Below are positions 52,267 to 59,934 of a stretch of DNA of 64,000 nucleotides, in pieces; positions within the stretch are counted from its first letter, which is position 1, and every line of letters starts with the position of its first letter. The notes beneath the pieces were generated by a model. That model saw only the letters and a list, made by a program, of their open reading frames with translations, made no database searches and was not told the DNA's origin. The DNA comes from JANQPX01 sp039197065 (lineage in GTDB: Bacteria; Pseudomonadota; Alphaproteobacteria; Geminicoccales; Geminicoccaceae): the NCBI GenBank assembly GCA_039197065.1, contig JBCCUL010000037.1, forward strand, positions 26,251-90,250, given 5' to 3'. The position numbers were made by a program, and so were the translations under genes.

Positions 52267-53826
52267 TCAAGCCGGCTTGAACTGTGAAAGCAGCGACTCC
52301 CCGTTCGGCTTCAGCCCAGGCGCAACCGTGTCCTTGTGGATCAAACCGACGACCTCGTGGGTCAGGAAGACATAAGAGCCGCTCTCATCCATCAGGCCCT
52401 GCATCTTCTTGTAGATCTCGTCGCGCTTGGCGGGATCGCTTTCACTCAGGCCCTGATCATGGAGTTCTTTAAACTCCGGGCTGTCCCACTGCTCCCAATT
52501 CCAGACGCCGATCTGCTCCGGCGTGAACCAGACGGTCGCCCAGGATGGGTCGGGCTGCATCGAGAAGCGCTGGAGCCACATCTGAATGGTCTGCCAGCTG
52601 TCGCCGTCCTTGGAGCCAAGCGTCCAGAAGGTGCCTGAGTCGTTCTGCTTGATCTCACACTGGATGCCGACATCCGCGAGGTTCGCCTGGATCACCTGGG
52701 CTGCGGTCAGGCGCTCGGATTGGTTGAGGATGTCGAGGGTGATGAAGAGATCGGTGGCACCCTCCTGCTCCAGGAGTGCGCGCGCCTTGTCCGGATCGTA
52801 GTCGTAGGTGACGCTGTCCCGGCTGCCGGGGAGGCCCGGTGCGACCAGCCCATTGCCGACGGTCGCGGCGCCGTAGTAGGCGGCATCGACCACGGTCTCA
52901 CGGTCGATCGCATGCTGCACGGCGCGCCGGATGTTGGGATTGTCGAAGGGGGCGGCATTCTGGTTCATCCCCACCCAGACATAAGCGAGCGACGGCTTTT
53001 CCAGAACGACGCTGCCGGCGGGCGGGCTCTCCTTCAGACGTTGCAGGGACGAGACGGCCGTCCAGGTGTAGTCGAGATCGCCGGCCTCGAAGCCGAGCTC
53101 GGCGGTCGCCGGATCTTCGATCGGCAGGATGTGGATCTCCTCGAAGCCGCCCGGCTCGTGCGCCCAATCGGGATTGCGCTTCAAGACGGTCTTTTGCTTC
53201 GGCACCCATTCGGTCAGGAGATATTGGCCGGACTGGGCAACCGCTTCCGTGCCGATCTTGCCGCCAAGCTCTTCGACCGCCTTTCGCGAAAGAACGCAGG
53301 ACGCAGCGGTCGGCAGCGTCGTCGTCCAAAGGGGGACGAAGGTGTTCTTCAGATGGATGATGCCCGAAAGCTTGTCCTTGACCTCGACTTCCTTCAAGGC
53401 CGCCCAGTCGCCGGCATAGGGGCTCTCATTGGCGGGATCGGCGATGCGCTCGATCGAGAACTTCACGTCATCGGCGGTCATCTCGCCATAGCCGTCGGTG
53501 AAGCCGATATTTTCGCGAAGCTTGAACGCGACGGTCACATCGTCGAGCTGCTCGATGGTCTCGACGGCGACAGCCCGCCAGCCCCACTCGTCGCCCGCTT
53601 CCACCGTGACCATCGGCGCGTAGATGGCGTTGATGATGTCCTCTTCCGGGAGCGACAGGCGAAAGGCCGGGTCAAGCAGCTGCAAGTCGCTATAGGAGCG
53701 CACGGTCAGCACGCTGCCGTCCTGGCTGACCGCCATATGAGGATAAAGCGCGCTGGCCGCACCGAAGGCGCCGGCGCTGGCCAGAAGTGATCGGCGAGAG
53801 ATGCCCTTGTTCATGATGGCCTTCAC
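52267..53826 (-). CDS. Peptide-type ABC transporter substrate-binding protein (SBP family 5)
   Basis: 519 aa from GTG 53826 with GGGAGG upstream. Twin-arginine-like signal (ISRRSLLASAGAFGAASAL). SBP_bac_5 fold: LQLLDPAFRLSLPEEDIINA, FKLRENIGFTDGYGEMTADD, NAAPFDNPNIRRAVQHAIDR. Family members bind peptides, opines, nickel or other compounds; the hydrolases in the operon hint at a peptide, amide or ester ligand. Tat export of this family is common in alphaproteobacteria. Confidence 0.94.
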   Translation of the reverse strand: MKAIMNKGISRRSLLASAGAFGAASALYPHMAVSQDGSVLTVRSYSDLQLLDPAFRLSLPEEDIINAIYAPMVTVEAGDEWGWRAVAVETIEQLDDVTVAFKLRENIGFTDGYGEMTADDVKFSIERIADPANESPYAGDWAALKEVEVKDKLSGIIHLKNTFVPLWTTTLPTAASCVLSRKAVEELGGKIGTEAVAQSGQYLLTEWVPKQKTVLKRNPDWAHEPGGFEEIHILPIEDPATAELGFEAGDLDYTWTAVSSLQRLKESPPAGSVVLEKPSLAYVWVGMNQNAAPFDNPNIRRAVQHAIDRETVVDAAYYGAATVGNGLVAPGLPGSRDSVTYDYDPDKARALLEQEGATDLFITLDILNQSERLTAAQVIQANLADVGIQCEIKQNDSGTFWTLGSKDGDSWQTIQMWLQRFSMQPDPSWATVWFTPEQIGVWNWEQWDSPEFKELHDQGLSESDPAKRDEIYKKMQGLMDESGSYVFLTHEVVGLIHKDTVAPGLKPNGESLLSQFKPA

Positions 53827-53872
53827 GGTTTTTTCCTCCCTTATGTTCCCTGTCGTTTTGCCTGCTAAGGCT

Positions 53873-54568
53873 CTAAGTGCCGGATTGTTTGCGTGCCGGG
53901 CGTGTTCCCGACTTTGTCGAACGCCGCACAGGTTTCAGCGCCGCGTATTTTGGAATGATGACCGGGGCGTTGACCCAGATCAGCTTTGCGGGCTTGTCGC
54001 CGGCATTACGCACGCGGTGCAGGAGATGACCGGGAAAGCTGTAGCTGTCGCCGCCCCGGAGCGTGATGGTTTCATCGACCAGATAGAGCTCGAGCTCGCC
54101 TTCGAGGACGAAGCCGTGATGCTCGCCATCGCGCTCATAGAGATGGTCGACGACCTGATCCGAATTCGGCGGATAGTCGGAGATCCCCATATAGAAGCTG
54201 CCGCCGATCGAGCTTGAGAGCAGCGCGTCGGCATAGCCGGACTGCTCGACGGTCTCGCCGTAGAGAAGGTTGAGATTGCGTCGGTTTCCCTGCCGCACCA
54301 CATAGGCGCGCTCCATCGGGCCTGCCCCGGATCGCCTTGTGAAGAACCAGGCTTCCGGCACACCGAGGCCGGCGGCGATCTTCGAGACCTTGTCCAGCGA
54401 TGGATTGACGGTGCCGCGCTCGATCGCGCTCAGATGGCTGACCGACACGCCGCTTGCCCTGGCCAGGGCGGCGAGCGTCATCTGCCGCGCCTTTCGAAGC
54501 TCCCGAACCTCCGAGCCGAGCGCCAGCAAACTCTCTCTGAAAGCGACGGTATTGGTGTCCTCGGTCAT
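53873..54568 (-). CDS. XRE-family regulator with C-terminal cupin
   Basis: 231 aa. HTH_3 domain (LRKARQMTLAALARASGVSV, SHLSAIERGTVNPSLDKVSK) and a cupin sensor domain (HHGFVLEGELELYLVDETIT, GGDSYSFPGHLLHRVRNAGD). PuuR-like architecture. First gene of the minus-strand ABC cluster (46 bases before the binding protein) and divergent from the third CocE gene, so it probably controls both. The 144-base divergent region is AT-richer than its surroundings. Confidence 0.93.
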   Translation of the reverse strand: MTEDTNTVAFRESLLALGSEVRELRKARQMTLAALARASGVSVSHLSAIERGTVNPSLDKVSKIAAGLGVPEAWFFTRRSGAGPMERAYVVRQGNRRNLNLLYGETVEQSGYADALLSSSIGGSFYMGISDYPPNSDQVVDHLYERDGEHHGFVLEGELELYLVDETITLRGGDSYSFPGHLLHRVRNAGDKPAKLIWVNAPVIIPKYAALKPVRRSTKSGTRPARKQSGT

Positions 54569-54712
54569 GCCCGATCCTCGACACCCTGCCCTTGACGGCA
54601 GCGTTGATGAAAGTGTGGGTTAGAAGAAAATTCGTGTCAAATTCTTTTTATGCCGTATTTCTAGAATGGAAATCCGACTGGCAATGTTCGGCGAGGCAGC
54701 GGGGACGCCATC

Positions 54713-56710
54713 ATGACGGGACAGAGCCATCCATCCGATGCCGTCGAGGTCACCGAGCATCTCTGGATTCCGATGCCCGATGGCGTGCGCTTAGCTGCCC
54801 GCCTCTGGCTGCCGCGATCCGCTGACAAAACGCCCGTGCCGGCGCTGCTCGAAACCATCCCCTACCGCAAGGCCGACATGGTCCGCGCGCGCGACGAGCG
54901 CAACCATCCCTACTTCGCCGCGCACGGCTATGCCTGCCTTCGCGTGGACATGCGCGGCTCCGGCGACAGCGAGGGCCGGATGGACGACATGTACTCGGAT
55001 CTGGAGCTTAGCGACGCGCGCGATGTGATCGCCTGGATCGCAGCCCAGCCCTGGTGCGTTGGTCGGGTCGGGATGTTCGGCACGTCCTGGGGCGGCACCG
55101 CGGCGCTCCAGGCCAGTGTCGACGCGCCGGATGCCTTGAAAGCGGTGATCGCCGTCTGCGCCACCCATGACCGCTATGAGGACGACATCCACCACATGGG
55201 CGGCTGTCTCCTGACCGACAGCATCGAATGGGGCGCCACACTGCCGGTGATTCTGGGCTCGCCGCCAACGCCGAATGCCGGCGATGACTGGCTGCAGCGC
55301 TGGCAGGAGCGGCTTGAAGCGCTCACCTTCCCGCTCGAAGCCTGGGTGCGCGAGGAAGCGCGAGGTGCTTACTGGCGGCACGGTTCCGTCATCCATCAGG
55401 CCAATCGCCTGAGCCGCCCCATCCTCGCCGTCGGCGGCTGGTCCGATCGCTATTCGAACTCGGTGATGTCGCTTCTCTCGGCGCGCCCTGATCTGGTATG
55501 GGGCGTCGTCGGCCCGTGGGGCCACCACTATCCCGACCAGGGTCGGCCCGGGCCTGCCATCGGCTTTCAGCAGCTGGCGCTCGCCTGGTGGGATGCCTGG
55601 CTGAAGAAGCCGGAGCCAGGTCCACCGGATTGGCCGCGGCTCAGGGTCTGGCTCTCCGAATTCGATCCGCCCGCTGACCAGATCGAACGCCGCAATGGCC
55701 GCTGGGTCCAGTCCGACTCGCCCGAGTCTCAGGTCAAGATCGATGTCTGGCACCTTGTCGATGGTGGCCTCACTCCGACCCCATCGGATACCGGCGGTTG
55801 GACCGTGCCGTCAGACATCCGCGTCGGACAGGCTTCAGGGGACACCGGCTATTTCGGACGCCAGGGCGGCGAGCCGCTGGATCAGCGGGACGACGACGCC
55901 TTGTCGCTGACCTTCGATACGCCGCCGCTGGAGCAGGACTGGATCCTCTATGGATCTGCCGAGGTTTTCTTGCACCTGGCATCGGAACCCCGAGGTCAGC
56001 TGGCGCTTCGGCTCAACGACGTGTCGCCAGACGGCAGCTCGGCGCGCGTCGTCCTCGCTGTACGCAACCTTGCCCTGGATGACACGTTCGACGAGGCCAG
56101 GCCCGCCGATGCGGTCTCAAGTCGCGAGGTTCGGATAGCCCTGCCCACCAAGGCCTATCGTTTCAGGAAAGGGCATCGGCTTCGGCTGTCGATGTCCGCG
56201 TCCTACTGGCCGATCATCTGGCCTTCGCCCGGCTCACATGACCTGCGAATCGCGGGCGGCGAGCTGAGGTTGCCGCTATTCGATGACCTGTCAGCCGATC
56301 TGGCCCATGCGCTCCCGCCCGCCCTCGACCTGCCAAGGGAAAAGCAGCATCGCATGGTGACGTCGCCCTCGCTCCAGCGCTTCACGCACGAAGGCAGCGA
56401 TGGAGCGCTCGTTTCCGGCTGGCATCAGCCCTATAGCGAGGTGTTCTTCAACGAAACCGGCTCATCCTATGGCTTCGAGACGCGAGCCACCTATCGCCTC
56501 GTTCCGGGCGATCCTCTGTCGGCCGAGAGCACCGTCGAGCATCGCGCGGTCCATCGGCGTTCGGACGGCACCGCCGAGCTTAGCTGCACCGTCAAGCTGC
56601 GCGCGGACGATCGCTTCTATCATCTCGAAGGCCGGCTGGTTGCCGATTGGGAGGGCGCCCACCTTGCCGAGCGCAACTGGACCAGCGCCGTTCCCCGCAA
56701 GCACGGCTGA
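54713..56710 (+). CDS. CocE/NonD-family hydrolase (3)
   Basis: 665 aa; ATG 54713 (TGQSHPSDAVEVTEHLWIPM). Nucleophile FGTSWGGTAALQ with Ser125, LRVDMRGSGDSEG, GPWGHHYPDQGRPGPAIGF, and a C-terminal PPD_C-type domain. Third paralogue of the cluster, divergently transcribed from the XRE-cupin gene. Three parallel paralogues suggest different ester/amide bonds in one substrate class. Confidence 0.93.
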   Translation: MTGQSHPSDAVEVTEHLWIPMPDGVRLAARLWLPRSADKTPVPALLETIPYRKADMVRARDERNHPYFAAHGYACLRVDMRGSGDSEGRMDDMYSDLELSDARDVIAWIAAQPWCVGRVGMFGTSWGGTAALQASVDAPDALKAVIAVCATHDRYEDDIHHMGGCLLTDSIEWGATLPVILGSPPTPNAGDDWLQRWQERLEALTFPLEAWVREEARGAYWRHGSVIHQANRLSRPILAVGGWSDRYSNSVMSLLSARPDLVWGVVGPWGHHYPDQGRPGPAIGFQQLALAWWDAWLKKPEPGPPDWPRLRVWLSEFDPPADQIERRNGRWVQSDSPESQVKIDVWHLVDGGLTPTPSDTGGWTVPSDIRVGQASGDTGYFGRQGGEPLDQRDDDALSLTFDTPPLEQDWILYGSAEVFLHLASEPRGQLALRLNDVSPDGSSARVVLAVRNLALDDTFDEARPADAVSSREVRIALPTKAYRFRKGHRLRLSMSASYWPIIWPSPGSHDLRIAGGELRLPLFDDLSADLAHALPPALDLPREKQHRMVTSPSLQRFTHEGSDGALVSGWHQPYSEVFFNETGSSYGFETRATYRLVPGDPLSAESTVEHRAVHRRSDGTAELSCTVKLRADDRFYHLEGRLVADWEGAHLAERNWTSAVPRKHG

Positions 56711-56810
56711 CGATGCGATCACGTAGGGCAGGGGCGTGATCTCATCTATTGCATGTCAATCATAGATTGATTGTCCCGAGTGATAATGTCTGTCTGCTTG
56801 GGAATGAAGC

Positions 56811-56999
56811 ATGGAAAGAATGTCGCCCTCGATCGATGATCTTGGTTCGGTCGACCAAAGCGTCAGGGAGCACCTTGCCTGGTCGGCCATCGACAAGGCG
56901 GACCTGGAAAGGGTCCGCGACTTGGCGCCCTTTGCCGACGACATCGCGGATATGGTGATCGAACGTTTCTGCGAAAAGTCGCCGTGGACAGGCCCTTGA
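56811..56999 (+). CDS. Short ORF, possibly a truncated sensor-globin start
   Basis: 62 aa. The segment AIDKADLERVRDLAPFADDI, then ADMVIERFCEKSPW resembles the first helices of protoglobin/globin-coupled sensors, but it stops long before a heme pocket would be complete. Downstream DNA to 57096 has no continuation that I can recognise, so it may be a gene remnant. A CAATC-ATA-GATTG dyad lies upstream at about 56758-56770. Low certainty. Confidence 0.3.
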   Translation: MERMSPSIDDLGSVDQSVREHLAWSAIDKADLERVRDLAPFADDIADMVIERFCEKSPWTGP

Positions 57000-57096
57000 A
57001 GTGGTAGGCGATCGTTCAATGCGGCGGCATGCTTGGTCACCACCTGCCGACCGTCATGCTGGGAGACGCCGATGTTCTTCCGAGCGTATTCTTCGT

Positions 57097-58158
57097 TCAG
57101 GGCTTTGGAGCCTCGCCGCTCCAGGCCCGTTGCAGCAGCCCGCGGATCCCTTCAAGGGTCACATCGCGCGGGTTCCAATAGGGGTTCTTGGTGGCGAGTT
57201 CCGCGGCGTGATCCAGATCGGCTTCTTTCAGGCCGATATCGGCAAGCGCCATCGGCGCGCCGAGGGATTTCGCGAAGCGCCATAGTCCAAGACCCGGATC
57301 GCTCTCGCCAAACAGACTGGCCAGAGGTGCCAGCAGGTCCGGCACGGCGGCGGCGTTATAGGCGACGGCATGGGGCAGCACGATCGCGTGGGTCTCGGCA
57401 TGGGGCAGATCGAAACTGCCGCCGAGCGTGTGGCAGAGCTTGTGATGGAGCGCCATGCCAACACGCCCGAGCACCGTCCCGCAGGCCCAAGCGCCGCGCT
57501 GCGTCGCCTCACGCGCCTTGAGATCGTCGGGATCGTCCATCACATCAGGGAGCGCTGACTTGAAGGCTTGGATGCCCAGGAGCGCCAGCTCGTCGGATGC
57601 CGGCGTGCGGTCCTGGGCATACAGCGCCTCGACGGCATGGGCGATGGCATTCAGGGCGCTGGTGACGGTCATCGCGGCCAGCAAGGTCGCGACCAGCTCA
57701 GGGTCGTAGAGCACCACGTCAGGGCGCACGCGCGGGTCCTTGAGCGTCGTCTTCACCCCGCCTTCGGTCTGGCCGAGGATCGGCGTGCATTCGCTGCCGG
57801 CATAGGTGGTCGGGAGCGCGATCTGGCTGATCTCGGTTCGAAGGGCCAGCGCCTTACCGAGACCGATGGTCGATCCACCGCCCGCCGCCAGCACCCAATC
57901 GGCGTCGAGCGACTTTAGATGGGCCAAGGCCTCCTCGGTGATCTCGACCGGCGTGTGCATGGCGGCTTTCGAAAAAATCCCGGCGGCCCTGGCGCCCAGC
58001 TGTCCGGCCAGCTCCTGACCCAGATCCGATTGCTGTGGCGTGGTGAGCACGAGAACGCGCTTTGCCCCCTCCGCCTCGACATGCGCCGCCAGTTCCCTGC
58101 GCAGGCCGGCGCCGAACGCTACGGTCTGATCATCCGCATATTTCGATGGATCGAGCAT
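57097..58158 (-). CDS. Maleylacetate reductase-like iron-containing alcohol dehydrogenase
   Basis: 353 aa. N-terminal NAD-binding half (KRVLVLTTPQQSDLGQELAG, VLAAGGGSTIGLGKALAL, LPTTYAGSECTPILGQTEGG) and helical Fe-ADH half with HKLCHTLGGSFDLPHAETHA, the usual metal-binding His cluster. Maleylacetate reductases act at the end of hydroxyquinol/chlorocatechol breakdown, but no ring-cleavage gene is present here, so the in vivo substrate is open. Confidence 0.9.
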   Translation of the reverse strand: MLDPSKYADDQTVAFGAGLRRELAAHVEAEGAKRVLVLTTPQQSDLGQELAGQLGARAAGIFSKAAMHTPVEITEEALAHLKSLDADWVLAAGGGSTIGLGKALALRTEISQIALPTTYAGSECTPILGQTEGGVKTTLKDPRVRPDVVLYDPELVATLLAAMTVTSALNAIAHAVEALYAQDRTPASDELALLGIQAFKSALPDVMDDPDDLKAREATQRGAWACGTVLGRVGMALHHKLCHTLGGSFDLPHAETHAIVLPHAVAYNAAAVPDLLAPLASLFGESDPGLGLWRFAKSLGAPMALADIGLKEADLDHAAELATKNPYWNPRDVTLEGIRGLLQRAWSGEAPKP

Positions 58159-58338
58159 TCAGCTGCCTCCCGCCATTTCCACTCAGCCTTCCAGAACAAG
58201 GCGGTCTGATTGATCGAGGATTCGGCCGATCATATGGCTTAACGTTATAAAGCTCGATCCAGGACATCTCGAAACGTTTCATGGGCTACATCGAGCGCGA
58301 GTTCGAAACGCTTTTCGAGCCGTATTCAGCGCCCGCGA

Positions 58339-59856
58339 TCAGGACCCGCCCTCGACGAAGGCGGACAGGCGATTGTTCGCCTCGGTAAGCGAGCCGTAGA
58401 GGGTGCGGTAGATCTCGAAAAGCTCGTGATAGGCGGCGTGATGACCTGAATCGGGCGTCCAGCGGCTGTCGGCTTTGCAGATCTCCGCGGCATCGTCGAT
58501 GCTCTGCCAATGGCCGGTGCCGACCGCCGCCAGCATAGCCGCGCCATAAGCGCCGCCTTCGGCCGCACTCTTGGTGGTGATCACCTCGGCATCGAACATG
58601 TCGGCCTGCATCTGGTTCCAAAGTGACGAGGATGCGCCGCCGCCGGACGCGTTTATCACACGCGTCTCCGCCATGCCGGCATCGGCCATCAGCGCCGCCA
58701 TGTCGCGCAGGGAGAAGACAACGCCCTCCATGACACTGCGTGTCAGATGGGCGCGGCCATGCTGCGCGCGCAGACCGACGAAGGCACCGCGCGCCGACGG
58801 GTCGGGCCAGGGACAGCGCTCGCCCATCAGGTAGGGGAGGAAGAGGAGCCCCTCGGCGCCGACGCCGACGGTCTCGGCCTGTCGCACCAGCGCGTCATAG
58901 TCGCGCGTCTCGCTTGATCCGCGCATCAGCGTCTCGAACCAGGCGAAAGCACCACCGGCATTCAGCGAGACGCCCATACAGTGCCAGCGCTCGGGTGCGA
59001 CGTTGCAGAAGACCTGCAGGCGCCCTTCCTTGTTCGGTATCGGCGTCTGCAAGGCGCTGGCTACGATGCCGGCGGTGCCGATCGTGGTCTGCAGGACGCC
59101 GTCGGCGACCACGCCCGAGCCGAGCGTCTGGATGACGGCATCACCGCCGCCGCCGACCACAGGCGTGCCGGCTTCGAGGCCGAAAAGCGCCGCGCCGGTG
59201 GCTGACACCTTGCCGCTCACGACATCGGATTCGGTGCAGTGGGGAAGAAGGGAGGGATCAAGATCGATGCGGCTCAAAAGCTCCTTCGACCAGCAGCGGT
59301 TCACCGTGTCGAAGAGGCCGGTGCCGGACGCATCCGAGACTTCGGTGGCGCGCTCGCCGGTCAGGCGAAAGCGGATATAGTCCTTCGGGTTTAGCACCGT
59401 CACCAGGCGCTCGAACAGCTCAGGCTCATGCTTTTGCAGCCAGCGGATCTTGCCGCCGGTGAAGCCCGGCAGCATGCGGTTGTTGGTCAAGGACAAGAGC
59501 GCATCGAGACCGCCGGCCGCCTCCGTGATCTCGGCGCATTCCGCTTCGTTTCGCTGGTCGTTCCAAAGGATCGCCGGGCGCAAGACGGCATCATCGGCGT
59601 CGAGCGCGGTCATGCCGTGCATCTGGCCGGACAGCCCGATGGCGCCGACACCAGCGCCGGAGCGGCCGACCACGGCCGCGATCGCTTGCGCGGCGCCCTT
59701 GACCCAGTCTTCGGGGTTCTGCTCGGACCAGCCCTGCTTCGGCGTGGAGAGCGGATAGTCCACGGTTTCGGTCTCAATCACCTCGCCGGACGGCGCCATC
59801 AATAGCGCCTTGCAGCTCGATGTGCCGATGTCTACTCCGAGAAAGGCGCTGGTCAT
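58339..59856 (-). CDS. xylB: Xylulokinase
   Basis: 505 aa FGGY kinase. LGVDIGTSSCKALLMAPSGE phosphate-1 motif, DYPLSTPKQGWSEQNPEDW, GLSGQMHGMTALDADD with the substrate-binding MHG, GGGGDAVIQTLGSGVV and ASGGGASSSLWNQMQADMFD. Phosphorylates D-xylulose in xylose use. No xylose isomerase or transporter nearby, so another pentulose-type substrate is possible. Confidence 0.93.
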   Translation of the reverse strand: MTSAFLGVDIGTSSCKALLMAPSGEVIETETVDYPLSTPKQGWSEQNPEDWVKGAAQAIAAVVGRSGAGVGAIGLSGQMHGMTALDADDAVLRPAILWNDQRNEAECAEITEAAGGLDALLSLTNNRMLPGFTGGKIRWLQKHEPELFERLVTVLNPKDYIRFRLTGERATEVSDASGTGLFDTVNRCWSKELLSRIDLDPSLLPHCTESDVVSGKVSATGAALFGLEAGTPVVGGGGDAVIQTLGSGVVADGVLQTTIGTAGIVASALQTPIPNKEGRLQVFCNVAPERWHCMGVSLNAGGAFAWFETLMRGSSETRDYDALVRQAETVGVGAEGLLFLPYLMGERCPWPDPSARGAFVGLRAQHGRAHLTRSVMEGVVFSLRDMAALMADAGMAETRVINASGGGASSSLWNQMQADMFDAEVITTKSAAEGGAYGAAMLAAVGTGHWQSIDDAAEICKADSRWTPDSGHHAAYHELFEIYRTLYGSLTEANNRLSAFVEGGS

Positions 59857-59934
59857 GTCGTTACTCGCTCCCCTGCAAAGCCATGGCGGAAAGGTTCGAT
59901 ATCAAGATGGTCGAGCGCCGCTTCGCCGCCACCT

